Assembly (NCBI GenBank): GCA_964475385.1
Contig: CAYYWV010000032.1
Span: 1-25,199 of the forward strand
DNA from: CAYYWV01 sp964475385
GTDB taxonomy: Bacteria > Pseudomonadota > Alphaproteobacteria > JAAXGF01
Reading direction: 5' to 3'
Length of the DNA stretch: 25,199 nucleotides
Both the position numbers and the translations under genes were made by a program. Within the stretch, counting starts at the first letter, position 1, and the number at the start of each line of letters is the position of its first letter. Below are positions 15,775 through 25,199 of the stretch, piece after piece. The notes below the pieces were generated by a model. The model was not told the DNA's origin. It was given only the letters and a program-made list of their open reading frames with translations, and did not search any database.

Positions 15775-16362
15775 TCAGGCCCGGCCCGCGGTGGCCGAAA
15801 GAAGCGAGGGATCGATGCCCAGCTTGTGGATCGCCTTGTGCCACTTGGCCTCGAGATCGGGACCGAAGATCAGATCCTCGTCGGGCGGCACGTGCAGCCA
15901 GCCGTTGGCCTGGATCTCGGCGTCGAGCTGACCCGGCGCCCAGCCCGCGTAGCCGAGCGCGAGCAGGCTGCGCCGCGGCCCCTCGCCGCGCGCGATGGCC
16001 TTGAGCACGTCGATGGTCGCCGACAGCGCAATGCCGTCGTTGATCACCAGCGTCGATTCCTGCACGTAATCGTCCGAATGCAGCACAAAGCCGCGCCCCG
16101 ATTCCACCGGTCCGCCGAAATGCACCTGGATCGCCTCGCTCGCCGGGCTGGGCTCGATGTTGAGCTGGCGCAAGAGATCGGGGAAGGTAATCGATTCGAC
16201 GAGCTTGTTGACGACCAGCCCCATCGCGCCTTCGGCGCTGTGGGCGCACAGGTAGATCACGGACTTGGCGAAGCGCGGATCGGACATCTGGGGCATCGCG
16301 ACGAGCATCTGCCCCTCGAAATACCCCGCTTGTCTGTTCGCCATACGTTCTATTCTGCTCAT
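15775..16362 (-). CDS. yqgE: YqgE/AlgH family protein (UPF0301)
   Basis: This 195-residue protein belongs to the YqgE/AlgH family (UPF0301, DUF179). The family is widespread and structurally known, but its function is not settled. Hallmarks are FEGQMLVAMPQMSDPRFAKS near the N-terminus, GAMGLVVNKL (about 46-55), FGGPVESGRGFVLH (about 82-95) and GYAGWAPGQLDAEI (about 137-150). The start is ATG 16362. A second in-frame ATG at 16344 (MANRQAGYF) is equally plausible, because neither has a clear ribosome site and homologues begin close to the GYFEGQ block. It is transcribed alone, divergent from the peroxiredoxin gene with 242 bases between them. Confidence 0.92.
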   Translation of the reverse strand: MSRIERMANRQAGYFEGQMLVAMPQMSDPRFAKSVIYLCAHSAEGAMGLVVNKLVESITFPDLLRQLNIEPSPASEAIQVHFGGPVESGRGFVLHSDDYVQESTLVINDGIALSATIDVLKAIARGEGPRRSLLALGYAGWAPGQLDAEIQANGWLHVPPDEDLIFGPDLEAKWHKAIHKLGIDPSLLSATAGRA

Positions 16363-16604
16363 CTTGTAAACGCGGCGGGCGCTCCCGCCTCTGTGGTGGT
16401 CTCGATTATCTCATATAAGCACCTTGCCCTCAGCAAGAAACTCCGGGGCGCAACTTCTTTTGGCCGCCCGGCCCCGGTCAGGGCCCCTAAAACCGCATCG
16501 CACCGACGCTGGCTTTGGGCGGGCGAGCGCTTTAATCTATCCGGTCGAATTCGGAATACGGGGCGGACCGCGCCCCCTTATGACCGGGAGGACGAGACCA
16601 AATC
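16363..16604. other. Divergent intergenic region between yqgE and the peroxiredoxin gene
   Basis: I see no gene here. An AT-rich island at 16402-16419 holds hexamers resembling -10 boxes on both strands (TATAAG at 16414-16419 on +, GATAAT at 16405-16410 on -), but neither has a convincing -35 at normal spacing. A 6-bp GC hairpin GGCGGG/CCCGCC (16374-16379 with 16384-16389) sits 11 bases upstream of the longer yqgE start. The promoters for both genes are presumably here. Confidence 0.4.
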
Positions 16605-17087
16605 ATGACGATCAAAGTCGGAGACCGCATTCCATCGGCAACTCTTTTCCGCATGTCCGACGACGGGCCCCAGCCCGTGACCACCGAGGAGCTGTTCAAG
16701 GGCAAGCGGGTGGCCTTGTTCGGGCTGCCTGGCGCCTTCACGCCGACCTGCTCGGCCCAGCACCTGCCGGGCTTCGTCGCCGCGGCCGATCGCTTCCGAG
16801 AAAAGGGGGTGGACGCCATCGCTTGCGTCTCGGTCAACGACGTCTTCGTCATGGACGCCTGGGGCCGCGATCAGAAGGTGGGCGATACGGTGCTCATGCT
16901 CGCCGACGGAAGCGGCGATTTCGCTCGCGCCCTCGGGCTCGAGTTCGATCTCTCGGCGCGCGGCCTCGGGGTGCGCTCGAAGCGCTACTCGATGCTGGTC
17001 GAGGACGGCGTCGTCAAGGCGCTCCATATCGACGAGAGCGGCGCGCTCGAGACCAGCGACGCCGAGACCCTGCTCGGCGATCTCTGA
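16605..17087 (+). CDS. Peroxiredoxin, Prx5/redoxin type
   Basis: This thiol peroxidase reduces H2O2 and organic peroxides in the cytoplasm. The 160-residue protein matches the Prx5 (AhpC/TSA-redoxin) group. The peroxidatic Cys49 lies in PGAFTPTCSAQHLPGF, and the conserved CVSVNDVFVMDAWG begins at Cys74. The arginine-containing block LGVRSKRYSML is at about 121-131. No C-terminal resolving cysteine is present, so it probably works as a 1-Cys enzyme recycled by glutathione/glutaredoxin, as is usual for the bacterial members. The start is ATG 16605, after GGGAGGAC. It is a single-gene unit, convergent with rnhA. Confidence 0.95.
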   Translation: MTIKVGDRIPSATLFRMSDDGPQPVTTEELFKGKRVALFGLPGAFTPTCSAQHLPGFVAAADRFREKGVDAIACVSVNDVFVMDAWGRDQKVGDTVLMLADGSGDFARALGLEFDLSARGLGVRSKRYSMLVEDGVVKALHIDESGALETSDAETLLGDL

Positions 17088-17113
17088 AAGCGAGGCCGGG
17101 CGGACGGCGCGGC

Positions 17114-17638
17114 TCAGGGCGTGCGGCCGCCGCGGCCGCGCGCTTTTCCGCCGCGCTTGGCGCCCGGCCCTTCGGAGTCCAGGTAGGGGGCCATGCCGGC
17201 GCGGGCGAGCGCGTCGGCGCGCTCGTTCCCCGGGTCGCCCGCGTGCCCCTTGACCCAGCGCCATTCGACCCGATGCCGGGCGAGAGCGGCGTCGAGCCGC
17301 CGCCACAGATCGGCGTTCTTGACCGGCTTCTTGGCCGCCGTCTTCCAGCCGTTGGTCTTCCAGCGGCGAATCCAACGGGTGATGCCGTCGCGCAGGTACA
17401 CGCTGTCGGTATGAACGCGCACGGCGACCGGCCGCTTGAGCGCCTCGAGCGCCTGGATCGCGGCCATCAGCTCCATGCGGTTGTTGGTGGTCTCGGCCTC
17501 GCCGCCCTTGATCTCGCGCGTGCGCCCGCGCCAGGACAGCACCGCGCCCCAGCCTCCCGGCCCCGGGTTGCCCGAACATGCTCCGTCGGTATAGACGTCG
17601 ACCGTCTCGGCGTCCCCCTTTCCGCCCGCCCGGCTCAT
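17114..17638 (-). CDS. rnhA: Ribonuclease HI
   Basis: RNase HI cuts the RNA strand of RNA-DNA hybrids, removing R-loops and primers. The 174-residue protein carries the full catalytic set: Asp18 (VYTDGACSGNPGPGGWG), Glu56 (TTNNRMELMAA), Asp78 (VHTDSVYL), His132 (KGHAGDPGNERAD) and Asp142. The basic handle WKTNGWKTAAKKPVKN is at about 93-108. Compared with E. coli RNase HI (155 residues), it has a C-terminal tail rich in Gly, Arg and Lys (about 156-174, KRGGKARGRGGR). The ATG overlaps the thrB stop (ATGA), so it is the last gene of ispH-thrB-rnhA and probably translationally coupled. Confidence 0.97.
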   Translation of the reverse strand: MSRAGGKGDAETVDVYTDGACSGNPGPGGWGAVLSWRGRTREIKGGEAETTNNRMELMAAIQALEALKRPVAVRVHTDSVYLRDGITRWIRRWKTNGWKTAAKKPVKNADLWRRLDAALARHRVEWRWVKGHAGDPGNERADALARAGMAPYLDSEGPGAKRGGKARGRGGRTP

Positions 17639-18597
17639 GAAAGCCCGTAGGCCCCAGGACCGTGGACCCGCTGATGGAAGCGGAGCTTGTGAAGGTACTC
17701 GAGCGGGTCTTTGGGCCTGACCAGCGCGCCCTCGACCTGGTTGAGCCAGTCATAGAGCCGGGTGAGCAGGAAGCGCAGCGCCGCCCCGCGGGCGAGCACC
17801 GGCAGGGCCTCGATCTCGACCGGCGAGAGCCCGCGCGCCGCCTGATAGGCCGAAAGCAACCGGCGGGCCTTGGTCACGTTGAACTCGCCCGCGCGTTCGA
17901 AACACCAGGCGTTCATGCAGACCGCCAGATCGTAAGCGAAGAAGTCGTTGCAGGCGAAGTAGAAGTCGATCAACCCGGTCAGTCGGAAGTCCTCGAAGAA
18001 CACGTTGTCGGGGAACAGGTCGGCGTGGATCACGCCCACGGGAAGGTCATCGGGCCAGGCCGTCTCGAGCGCCGAAAGCTCGGCCGCGAGAGTCTTCGCC
18101 AGCCCCTCGCACACCGCGTCGGCGCGCGCCTGGCAGGCCTCGAACAAAGGCCGCCAGCCAGCGACCGAAAGTGCATTCGCGCGCCTGAGCGCGAAGTCCG
18201 CCCCGGCGCGGTGCATCTCGGCGAGCGCGGTCCCAAGGGCCGCGCAGTGCTCGGGTTGGATGCGCCGCGGCCAGACTCCGGTGAGAAAGCTCACGATCGC
18301 CGCCGGCCGTCCGCAGAGCTCGCGCAACGCTTCGCCGTCGCGGCCGCGGATCGGCGTCGGGCATGGGACGCCCCGGGCCGCAAGGTGCTCCATGAGGCCG
18401 AGAAAGAACGGCAGATCCTCGCGGCGCACGCGTTTCTCGTAAAGGGTGAGGATGAACGCCGCCCGGTCAGTGAGAAGAAGATAGTTGCTGTTCTCGACCC
18501 CTTCGGCGATGCCCTTAAACGAGATCAACGCGCCGATGTCGTACTCGGCGAGAAACGCGCGAAGGTCGTCGTCGGAAACGTCGGTGTAGACCGCCAT
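17635..18597 (-). CDS. thrB: Homoserine kinase, APH-fold type
   Basis: This enzyme phosphorylates homoserine to O-phosphohomoserine, the substrate of ThrC. The 320-residue protein is the aminoglycoside-phosphotransferase-fold type found in alphaproteobacteria and Pseudomonas, not the GHMP-type ThrB of E. coli. It begins MAVYTDVSDDDLRAFLAEYD and continues with SFKGIAEGVENSNYLL, typical of the group. The catalytic loop HADLFPDNVFF is at 191-201 with Asp193 and Asn198. The metal-binding Asp211 follows in GLIDFYFACND. The start is ATG 18597, 36 bases after ispH, and the stop overlaps rnhA by four bases. Assignment rests on motif plus the ispH-thrB-rnhA context. Confidence 0.96.
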   Translation of the reverse strand: MAVYTDVSDDDLRAFLAEYDIGALISFKGIAEGVENSNYLLLTDRAAFILTLYEKRVRREDLPFFLGLMEHLAARGVPCPTPIRGRDGEALRELCGRPAAIVSFLTGVWPRRIQPEHCAALGTALAEMHRAGADFALRRANALSVAGWRPLFEACQARADAVCEGLAKTLAAELSALETAWPDDLPVGVIHADLFPDNVFFEDFRLTGLIDFYFACNDFFAYDLAVCMNAWCFERAGEFNVTKARRLLSAYQAARGLSPVEIEALPVLARGAALRFLLTRLYDWLNQVEGALVRPKDPLEYLHKLRFHQRVHGPGAYGLS

Positions 18598-18633
18598 CAG
18601 ACCCGTCCGGCCCCGCCGCGCCCGTCCCGCCGC

Positions 18634-19578
18634 TCAAGCGATGAGCGCGCGCGGCAGGTTGAAATGCAGGGCCTCATCAGGGCCGTCGACCTCGCGCACG
18701 GTGAGATCGAAGCGGCGCTTAAGCGCCTCCAGCACGCCCTGGACCAGAACCTCTGGCGCCGAAGCGCCGGCGGTCAGCCCGAGCCGGCGGACGGCGCCGA
18801 GCGCATCCCAGTCGATCTCGCCCGCGTGCTGAACGAGAAAGGCCGCCGGGCAGCCCGCGCGCTGGGCGACCTCGACCAGGCGCACCGAGTTCGACGAGTT
18901 CGGCGCGCCGACCACGAGCATCGCGTCGCATTCGGGCGCGATCGCCTTCACGGTCGCTTGGCGGTTCGAGGTGGCGTAACAGATATCTTCGCGGTGAGGC
19001 CCCCGGATCAGCGGGAACCGCCGCCGGAGAACGGCGATGATCTCGGCGCAGTCGTCGACCGAAAGGGTCGTCTGGGTGATGAAGGCGAGATTGTCTGGAT
19101 CGGCCGGAGCGAGAGCCTCGGCGTCGGCGACCGTCTCGACGAGAAGCACGGCGCCGGGCGGAAGCTGGCCCATGGTGCCGACGACCTCGGGATGTCCGGC
19201 GTGGCCGATGAGCACGATCTGTCGGCCCGCGCGGTGATGGCGTTCGGCCTCGCGGTGGACCTTGCTGACCAGCGGACAGGTCGCGTCGATATAGGGAAGG
19301 CGGCGCGCTTTGGCCTCGGCGACGACGCTTTTCGCGACTCCATGGGCCGAGAACACCACCGGCGCGCCGTCGGGCACCTCGTCGAGGTCGTCGACGAACA
19401 CGGCCCCGCGCGCCTGAAGACGCTCGACCACGTGGCGGTTGTGGACGATCTCGTGACGAACGTAGACCGGAGCGCCATAACGCGCGCGCGCCGCCTCGAC
19501 GATCTGAATCGCCCGCTCGACGCCGGCGCAGAATCCGCGCGGCCTGGCAAGAAGAACCAACAAAGACTGTCTGATCAT
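18634..19578 (-). CDS. ispH: 4-hydroxy-3-methylbut-2-enyl diphosphate reductase
   Basis: IspH carries out the last step of the MEP isoprenoid pathway, reducing HMBPP to IPP and DMAPP with a [4Fe-4S] cluster. The 314-residue protein has the three cluster cysteines Cys17 (RGFCAGVERAI), Cys101 (DATCPLVSKVH) and Cys200 (EDICYATSNRQ). The substrate-binding blocks HEIVHN (about 42-47), SAHGV and GHAGHPEVVGT are also present. I chose ATG 19578 (MIRQSLLVLLARPRGFCAGV) because the family starts shortly before the first cysteine and GCGGGGG lies upstream. An in-frame ATG at 19626 would add 16 non-conserved residues. It is the first gene of the ispH-thrB-rnhA operon. Confidence 0.97.
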   Translation of the reverse strand: MIRQSLLVLLARPRGFCAGVERAIQIVEAARARYGAPVYVRHEIVHNRHVVERLQARGAVFVDDLDEVPDGAPVVFSAHGVAKSVVAEAKARRLPYIDATCPLVSKVHREAERHHRAGRQIVLIGHAGHPEVVGTMGQLPPGAVLLVETVADAEALAPADPDNLAFITQTTLSVDDCAEIIAVLRRRFPLIRGPHREDICYATSNRQATVKAIAPECDAMLVVGAPNSSNSVRLVEVAQRAGCPAAFLVQHAGEIDWDALGAVRRLGLTAGASAPEVLVQGVLEALKRRFDLTVREVDGPDEALHFNLPRALIA

Positions 19579-19771
19579 GACCCCCGCAACCCGGCCCGGC
19601 GCCCGCCCCCCCAGCGCCGCGCCCAAGGGCGCGCTTGCCGAGGTTGGCGCAGCCGACTAAAGTTCCGCCCGTCCCGCCGGTCCGGCGAGGCGCCGGCGGC
19701 CCGCGACGCAATCGACGCGGCTCACTCTATAGTACACGTCAGCCGATAACGAAACCTTTAGGAACGTCTCC
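19579..19771. other. Divergent intergenic region between ispH and the CDGSH gene
   Basis: There is no gene in these 193 bases. A TATAGT hexamer at 19728-19733 could be a -10 for the CDGSH gene, lying 38 bases before its ATG, but no -35 is recognisable at 16-18 bases. The core CTATAG is palindromic, so it could equally be read for ispH. Confidence 0.35.
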
Positions 19772-20023
19772 ATGCCGGATCCCGCCACCGAGCCCAAAAT
19801 CGCCCAAAAAGGCCCTTTGGTCGTCGAGGTTGAGGCTCATAAGAAGTACTTCTGGTGCGCCTGCGGGCGCAGCGCCAAACAGCCCTTTTGCGACGGCAGC
19901 CACAAGGGAACGGGATTTTCGCCGATCGTTTTCGAAGCCAAGAAGTCAGAGAAGGTCTATTTCTGCGGCTGCAAGCATAGCAAGCGCAAGCCCCTGTGCG
20001 ACGGCACCCACAAGAGCCTGTGA
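19772..20023 (+). CDS. Two-motif CDGSH iron-sulfur protein
   Basis: This 83-residue protein carries two CDGSH iron-sulfur motifs, each expected to bind a [2Fe-2S] cluster with three Cys and one His. The first set is Cys29, Cys31, Cys40 and His44 (CACGRSAKQPFCDGSH). The second is Cys65, Cys67, Cys76 and His80 (CGCKHSKRKPLCDGTH). The arrangement resembles small soluble proteins of the CISD3/Miner2 type. No membrane helix or signal is present. The start is ATG 19772 after TTTAGGAAC. A lipoprotein gene follows 13 bases later on the same strand, so the two are probably cotranscribed. The cellular role of bacterial members is not well defined, with redox or cluster transfer proposed. Confidence 0.95.
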   Translation: MPDPATEPKIAQKGPLVVEVEAHKKYFWCACGRSAKQPFCDGSHKGTGFSPIVFEAKKSEKVYFCGCKHSKRKPLCDGTHKSL

Positions 20024-20036
20024 CGGAGCGGGGGAG

Positions 20037-20579
20037 GTGAAAATCCGCCGCTTTCCGCGCCCACGCGTCCCGTGGACGCCTTTAATCGCGCTCGTGGTGT
20101 CCGGATGCAGCCTGTTCGGAACCGCGCCCCAGCCCCCCTGTCCGCGGGTGGCGATGGTGGACGAGGCCCGAACGGTGACCCTTTACCGCGAAGGCCCGGG
20201 ACGCGATCTGACCGACGTTCGCTACGAAGGCGCGATTACCGGTCTGTCGCCGGTCTGCGAGTACGATCTCGAAGAGGGCGTGGTGACGGTGGACCTCGAC
20301 GTGCGGCTCGCCTTCTCGCGCGGTCCGGCGGCGGACAAAAATGTCGGCGAATTCCCCTACTTCGTCGCCATCGCCGACCCCAAGGACCGGGTGATCGCCA
20401 AGCGCGTGTTCACCGTGGCGCCCGAGTTCCCCACCGGAATCATGCGCATCGGCGTGGTCGAACAGCTCACCCAAGAGATCCGCTACAAGCCGGCCGCGGA
20501 CGCGAGCGCCTTCCGCATCTTCGTCGGCTTTCAACTCACCCGCGCCCAGCTCGAGGAAAAGCGCCGCCAACGCCCGTAA
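20037..20579 (+). CDS. Putative lipoprotein of unknown function
   Basis: I do not recognise the family of this 180-residue protein. It has a basic N-terminus (MKIRRFPRPRVP), a short hydrophobic stretch and a lipobox VVSGC with the lipidated cysteine at residue 24, so it is predicted to be a lipoprotein. The mature part contains two further cysteines (Cys35 and Cys74), which could form a disulfide. It looks beta-rich (for example GVVTVDLDVRLAF and FPYFVAIADPKDRVIAKRVF) and has no membrane segment. The start is GTG 20037, which gives the signal directly; the purine-rich GGAGCGGGGGAG lies before it. It follows the CDGSH gene by 13 bases. The coding signal is good: the frame is open throughout with normal codon use. 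Confidence 0.8.
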   Translation: MKIRRFPRPRVPWTPLIALVVSGCSLFGTAPQPPCPRVAMVDEARTVTLYREGPGRDLTDVRYEGAITGLSPVCEYDLEEGVVTVDLDVRLAFSRGPAADKNVGEFPYFVAIADPKDRVIAKRVFTVAPEFPTGIMRIGVVEQLTQEIRYKPAADASAFRIFVGFQLTRAQLEEKRRQRP

Positions 20580-20601
20580 CCGCTCACCCGTCCGTCTTCG
20601 G

Positions 20602-20629
20602 TTGACCTCGGCGGCGATCGGACTATCAT
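20602..20629 (+). promoter_or_regulatory. Sigma-70-type promoter for the gcv operon
   Basis: TTGACC (20602-20607) and TATCAT (20624-20629) are separated by 16 bases, each matching the consensus at five of six positions. Transcription would start near 20636, about 40 bases before the first riboswitch aptamer. It is the best-looking promoter in the window. Confidence 0.7.
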
Positions 20630-20676
20630 CGGCCTCGCCGGGCGTCGCCGTCCGGCGTTGGGGGACATACAAACGA

Positions 20677-20884
20677 ACCCTGCGGGAGAGACCGGCCGCG
20701 CCCGTGACAGTCACGAAAGGGAGCGGTCCGGCGCCGAAGGAGCAACCGCCCCGGAAACTCTCAGGCAAAGGGACCGCAGGGGGATGAACCTCTGGAAAGC
20801 AGGCGCGCGGCTTCGGGCGCGTGTCTCACCGAAGGGGTAAGCCCGCGCGCTGGGCGAATCTCTCAGGTCCGACGACAGAGGGGG
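20677..20884 (+). promoter_or_regulatory. Tandem glycine riboswitch
   Basis: Two consecutive glycine aptamers precede gcvT. Aptamer 1 is closed by P1 CCTGCGG (20679-20685) with CCGCAGG (20774-20780) and contains the conserved GGAGAGACC, CGAAGGAGCAA, and GGAAACTCTCAGGCAAAGGACC-type core. Aptamer 2 is closed by CCTCTG (20789-20794) with CAGAGG (20876-20881) and contains ACCGAAGGGGTAAGCC and GAATCTCTCAGGT. They are joined by a short linker (20781-20788). In known cases this element senses glycine and raises expression of the glycine cleavage genes. The gcvT start follows 57 bases after the second aptamer. Confidence 0.96.
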
Positions 20885-20886
20885 CT

Positions 20887-20913
20887 GCCGCCAGGCCGAC
20901 GCCGGCCGGCGGC
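20887..20913 (+). other. Hairpin in the riboswitch expression platform
   Basis: GCCGCC-A-GGCC (20887-20897) can pair with GGCC-GGCGGC (20904-20913) around the loop GACGCC, a 10-bp GC stem with one bulged A. It lies between aptamer 2 and the gcvT ribosome site GGAGGA (20931-20936). No T tract follows, so it is not a standard terminator. Confidence 0.5.
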
Positions 20914-20940
20914 GCGAACCCGCGACCGTTGGAGGACCTC

Positions 20941-22053
20941 GTGAGCGACGCCCAGGATAGTTCGGTAAAACGCACACCGCTCTACGATCTTCACGTCGAG
21001 CTCGGCGCCAAGATGGTGCCGTTCGCCGGCTACGCGATGCCGGTGCAGTATCCGACCGGCATTCTCGCCGAGCATCGCCACACCCGCGAGAAGGCCGGGC
21101 TGTTCGACGTCTCGCACATGGGCCAGGTCCGCATCCGCGGTCCGCGCCCGGCCGCCGCGCTCGAATCGCTGGTCACGGGCGACATCCAGGGCCTCGCCGA
21201 AGGCGCGATCCGCTACACCCTGTTCACCAACGAGGCGGGCGGGATTCTCGACGACCTGATGGTCACCAATGCGGGCGATCACTTCTTCCTGGTCGTCAAC
21301 GCCGCCTGCAAGAACGCCGATCTCGCCCATCTCAAGGCCGGGCTCGCCGACCACGAGGTCGCGATGGACGACGGCCGCGCGCTGCTCGCGCTCCAGGGGC
21401 CGGCGGCGGCCGCGGCGCTCGCCCGCCACGCGCCCGCGTGCCAGGAGCTTCGCTTCATGCGCGCCGCCTTGATGCGGATCGACGGCATCGACGCCTTCGT
21501 CAGCCGCTCGGGCTACACCGGCGAGGACGGCTTCGAGATCTCGGTCGCGAACGAAGACGCCGTCGCGCTCGCGCGGCTGCTGCTCGCCGAGCCCGAGGTC
21601 GCGCCGGTCGGCCTCGGCGCGCGCGACAGCCTCAGGCTCGAGGCCGGGCTCTGCCTCTACGGCCACGATATCGACGCCACCACCACGCCGATCGAGGCCG
21701 GGCTCGCCTGGGCGGTCTCCAAGCGCCGACGCGCCGAGGGCGGCTTCCCCGGCGCCGAGGTCATTCTGCGCCAGCTTTCCGAAGGGACGGACCGGCTGCG
21801 GGTCGGCCTGCGTCCCGAAGGCCGCGCCCCCGCCCGCGAAGGCGCCGAGATCACAGACCCCGACGGCGCCTCCATCGGCCGGGTCACGAGCGGGGGCTTC
21901 GGTCCCACGGTCGGCGGTCCTATCGCCATGGGCTATGTCGCGCGCGCTTACGCCGATGAGGGCCGCGCGGTGGCGCTGGTGGTGCGCGGCCGACCGTTGC
22001 CGGCCCGGGTGGTCGGGCTTCCCTTCGTCCCCACCCGCTATCATAAACCCTGA
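20941..22053 (+). CDS. gcvT: Aminomethyltransferase, glycine cleavage T protein
   Basis: GcvT moves the methylene group from the aminomethyl-lipoyl arm of GcvH to tetrahydrofolate, releasing ammonia. The 370-residue protein has the expected N-terminal folate-binding domain with RTPLYDLHVELGAKMVPFAG, FDVSHMGQ (55-62) and the catalytic-region Asp104 in GGILDDLMV. ARDSLRLEAGLCLYGHDID and SGGFGPTV, both typical, lie further on, and a C-terminal barrel follows. The start is GTG 20941, preceded by GGAGGA four bases away. Longer readings into the riboswitch are not credible. It is the first gene of gcvTHP and is controlled by the tandem glycine riboswitch. Confidence 0.97.
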   Translation: MSDAQDSSVKRTPLYDLHVELGAKMVPFAGYAMPVQYPTGILAEHRHTREKAGLFDVSHMGQVRIRGPRPAAALESLVTGDIQGLAEGAIRYTLFTNEAGGILDDLMVTNAGDHFFLVVNAACKNADLAHLKAGLADHEVAMDDGRALLALQGPAAAAALARHAPACQELRFMRAALMRIDGIDAFVSRSGYTGEDGFEISVANEDAVALARLLLAEPEVAPVGLGARDSLRLEAGLCLYGHDIDATTTPIEAGLAWAVSKRRRAEGGFPGAEVILRQLSEGTDRLRVGLRPEGRAPAREGAEITDPDGASIGRVTSGGFGPTVGGPIAMGYVARAYADEGRAVALVVRGRPLPARVVGLPFVPTRYHKP

Positions 22054-22128
22054 ACACGCGTCTTTCGAAACGGACCAACGCCCGCCGACAGAGCGAACCA
22101 CACGCGAAAGAATGAGAGGAACCCAGCG

Positions 22129-22506
22129 ATGAGTGAGATCCGCTTCTCCAAGGACCACGAGTGGGCGCGCGTCGAGGACGGCGTCGCCACCGTCGGCATC
22201 ACCGACTACGCGCAAGAGCAGCTCGGCGACGTGGTGTTCGTCGAGCTCCCCGACGTCGGCAAGACAGTGAAGCAGAACGACGAAGCCGCGGTCGTCGAAT
22301 CGGTCAAGGCCGCAAGCGAGGTCTACGCGCCGCTCAGCGGGAAGGTGGTCGAGATCAACGACGCGCTCGCCGACGCGCCCGAGACCGTGAACGCGGACCC
22401 TTTGGGCGAAGGCTGGTTTTTCAAGCTTGAGCTTTCCGATCCCTCGGAGTTCGACAACCTGATGGACGAGGCCGCCTATAAGGCCTACCTCGAAAGCCTC
22501 GACTGA
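22129..22506 (+). CDS. gcvH: Glycine cleavage system H protein
   Basis: GcvH is the lipoyl carrier of the glycine cleavage complex and shuttles the aminomethyl intermediate between the P, T and L proteins. At 125 residues it is full length. The lipoylation site is Lys60 in VVESVKAASEVYAPLSG. KDHEWARVEDGVATVGITDYA opens the protein, and NADPLGEGWFFKLEL marks the C-terminal half. The start is ATG 22129 with AGAGGAA about 8 bases upstream. It lies 75 bases after gcvT and 45 before gcvP. No separate promoter is evident. Confidence 0.98.
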   Translation: MSEIRFSKDHEWARVEDGVATVGITDYAQEQLGDVVFVELPDVGKTVKQNDEAAVVESVKAASEVYAPLSGKVVEINDALADAPETVNADPLGEGWFFKLELSDPSEFDNLMDEAAYKAYLESLD

Positions 22507-22551
22507 CGCGCCCTGAGACGGCCTTTTGCGCCCGCCAAGGAGATCGACCCC

Positions 22552-25199
<2,648 letters not shown>

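Noticed and set aside
19727..19732. Palindromic CTATAG as a bidirectional -10 for ispH and the CDGSH gene
   Set aside because: No -35 element at 16-18 bases could be found on either strand, so it stays only as a note in the intergenic entry.

Overview
The window is GC-rich DNA (roughly two-thirds G+C by eye, with third codon positions almost always G or C). It carries only conserved housekeeping genes. The gene order tldD / coxB-coxA-ctaB-coxF-ctaG-coxC-DUF983-SURF1 / thrC-M16 peptidase-GNAT, a separate ispH-thrB-rnhA operon, and a glycine-riboswitch-controlled gcvTHP operon point to an alphaproteobacterium, probably near the Rhodospirillales. A run of exactly 100 N marks a scaffold join, so this is a draft or metagenome assembly. 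Both ends cut genes: fhs lacks its start and gcvP lacks its end.

Layout. 1-2811: the 3' part of formate-tetrahydrofolate ligase (+) converges on tldD (-), with an 11-bp hairpin terminator between them. 2835-2934: assembly gap. 3031-4404: a DUF3422 membrane protein. 4643-12343: a long + strand cytochrome aa3 oxidase operon. It holds structural subunits II, I and III (coxB, coxA, coxC), haem O synthase (ctaB), the CuB insertion factor (ctaG), a 38-residue CoxF-like membrane peptide, a DUF983 zinc-ribbon membrane protein and SURF1, with an M32 carboxypeptidase translationally coupled to SURF1. 12443-15742: thrC, an M16 processing-type peptidase and a GNAT acetyltransferase. 15775-16362 (-): yqgE. 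16605-17087 (+): a Prx5-type peroxiredoxin. 17114-19578 (-): the operon ispH-thrB-rnhA. 19772-20579 (+): a two-motif CDGSH iron-sulfur protein and an unrecognised lipoprotein. 20602-end (+): promoter, tandem glycine riboswitch, gcvT, gcvH and gcvP.

How the genes work together. The cox block encodes one aa3-type cytochrome c oxidase and most of the factors for its haem and copper insertion. ThrB and ThrC are the last two steps of threonine synthesis, but they sit in two opposed transcription units. GcvT, GcvH and GcvP cleave glycine to give CO2, NH3 and methylene-THF, and Fhs at the other end of the window also charges the one-carbon pool. Non-ATG starts are common: GTG for ctaB, SURF1, M32, the lipoprotein and gcvT; TTG for DUF983 and thrC.

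I found no mobile element, CRISPR array, tRNA, rRNA, prophage or defence-like cassette, and nothing I would call a new system. The points most worth a second look are the riboswitch expression platform, a strong hairpin over the coxA stop codon, the uncharacterised small and membrane proteins tied to the oxidase operon (CoxF-like, DUF983, DUF3422), the M32 peptidase coupled to SURF1, and the CDGSH-lipoprotein pair.
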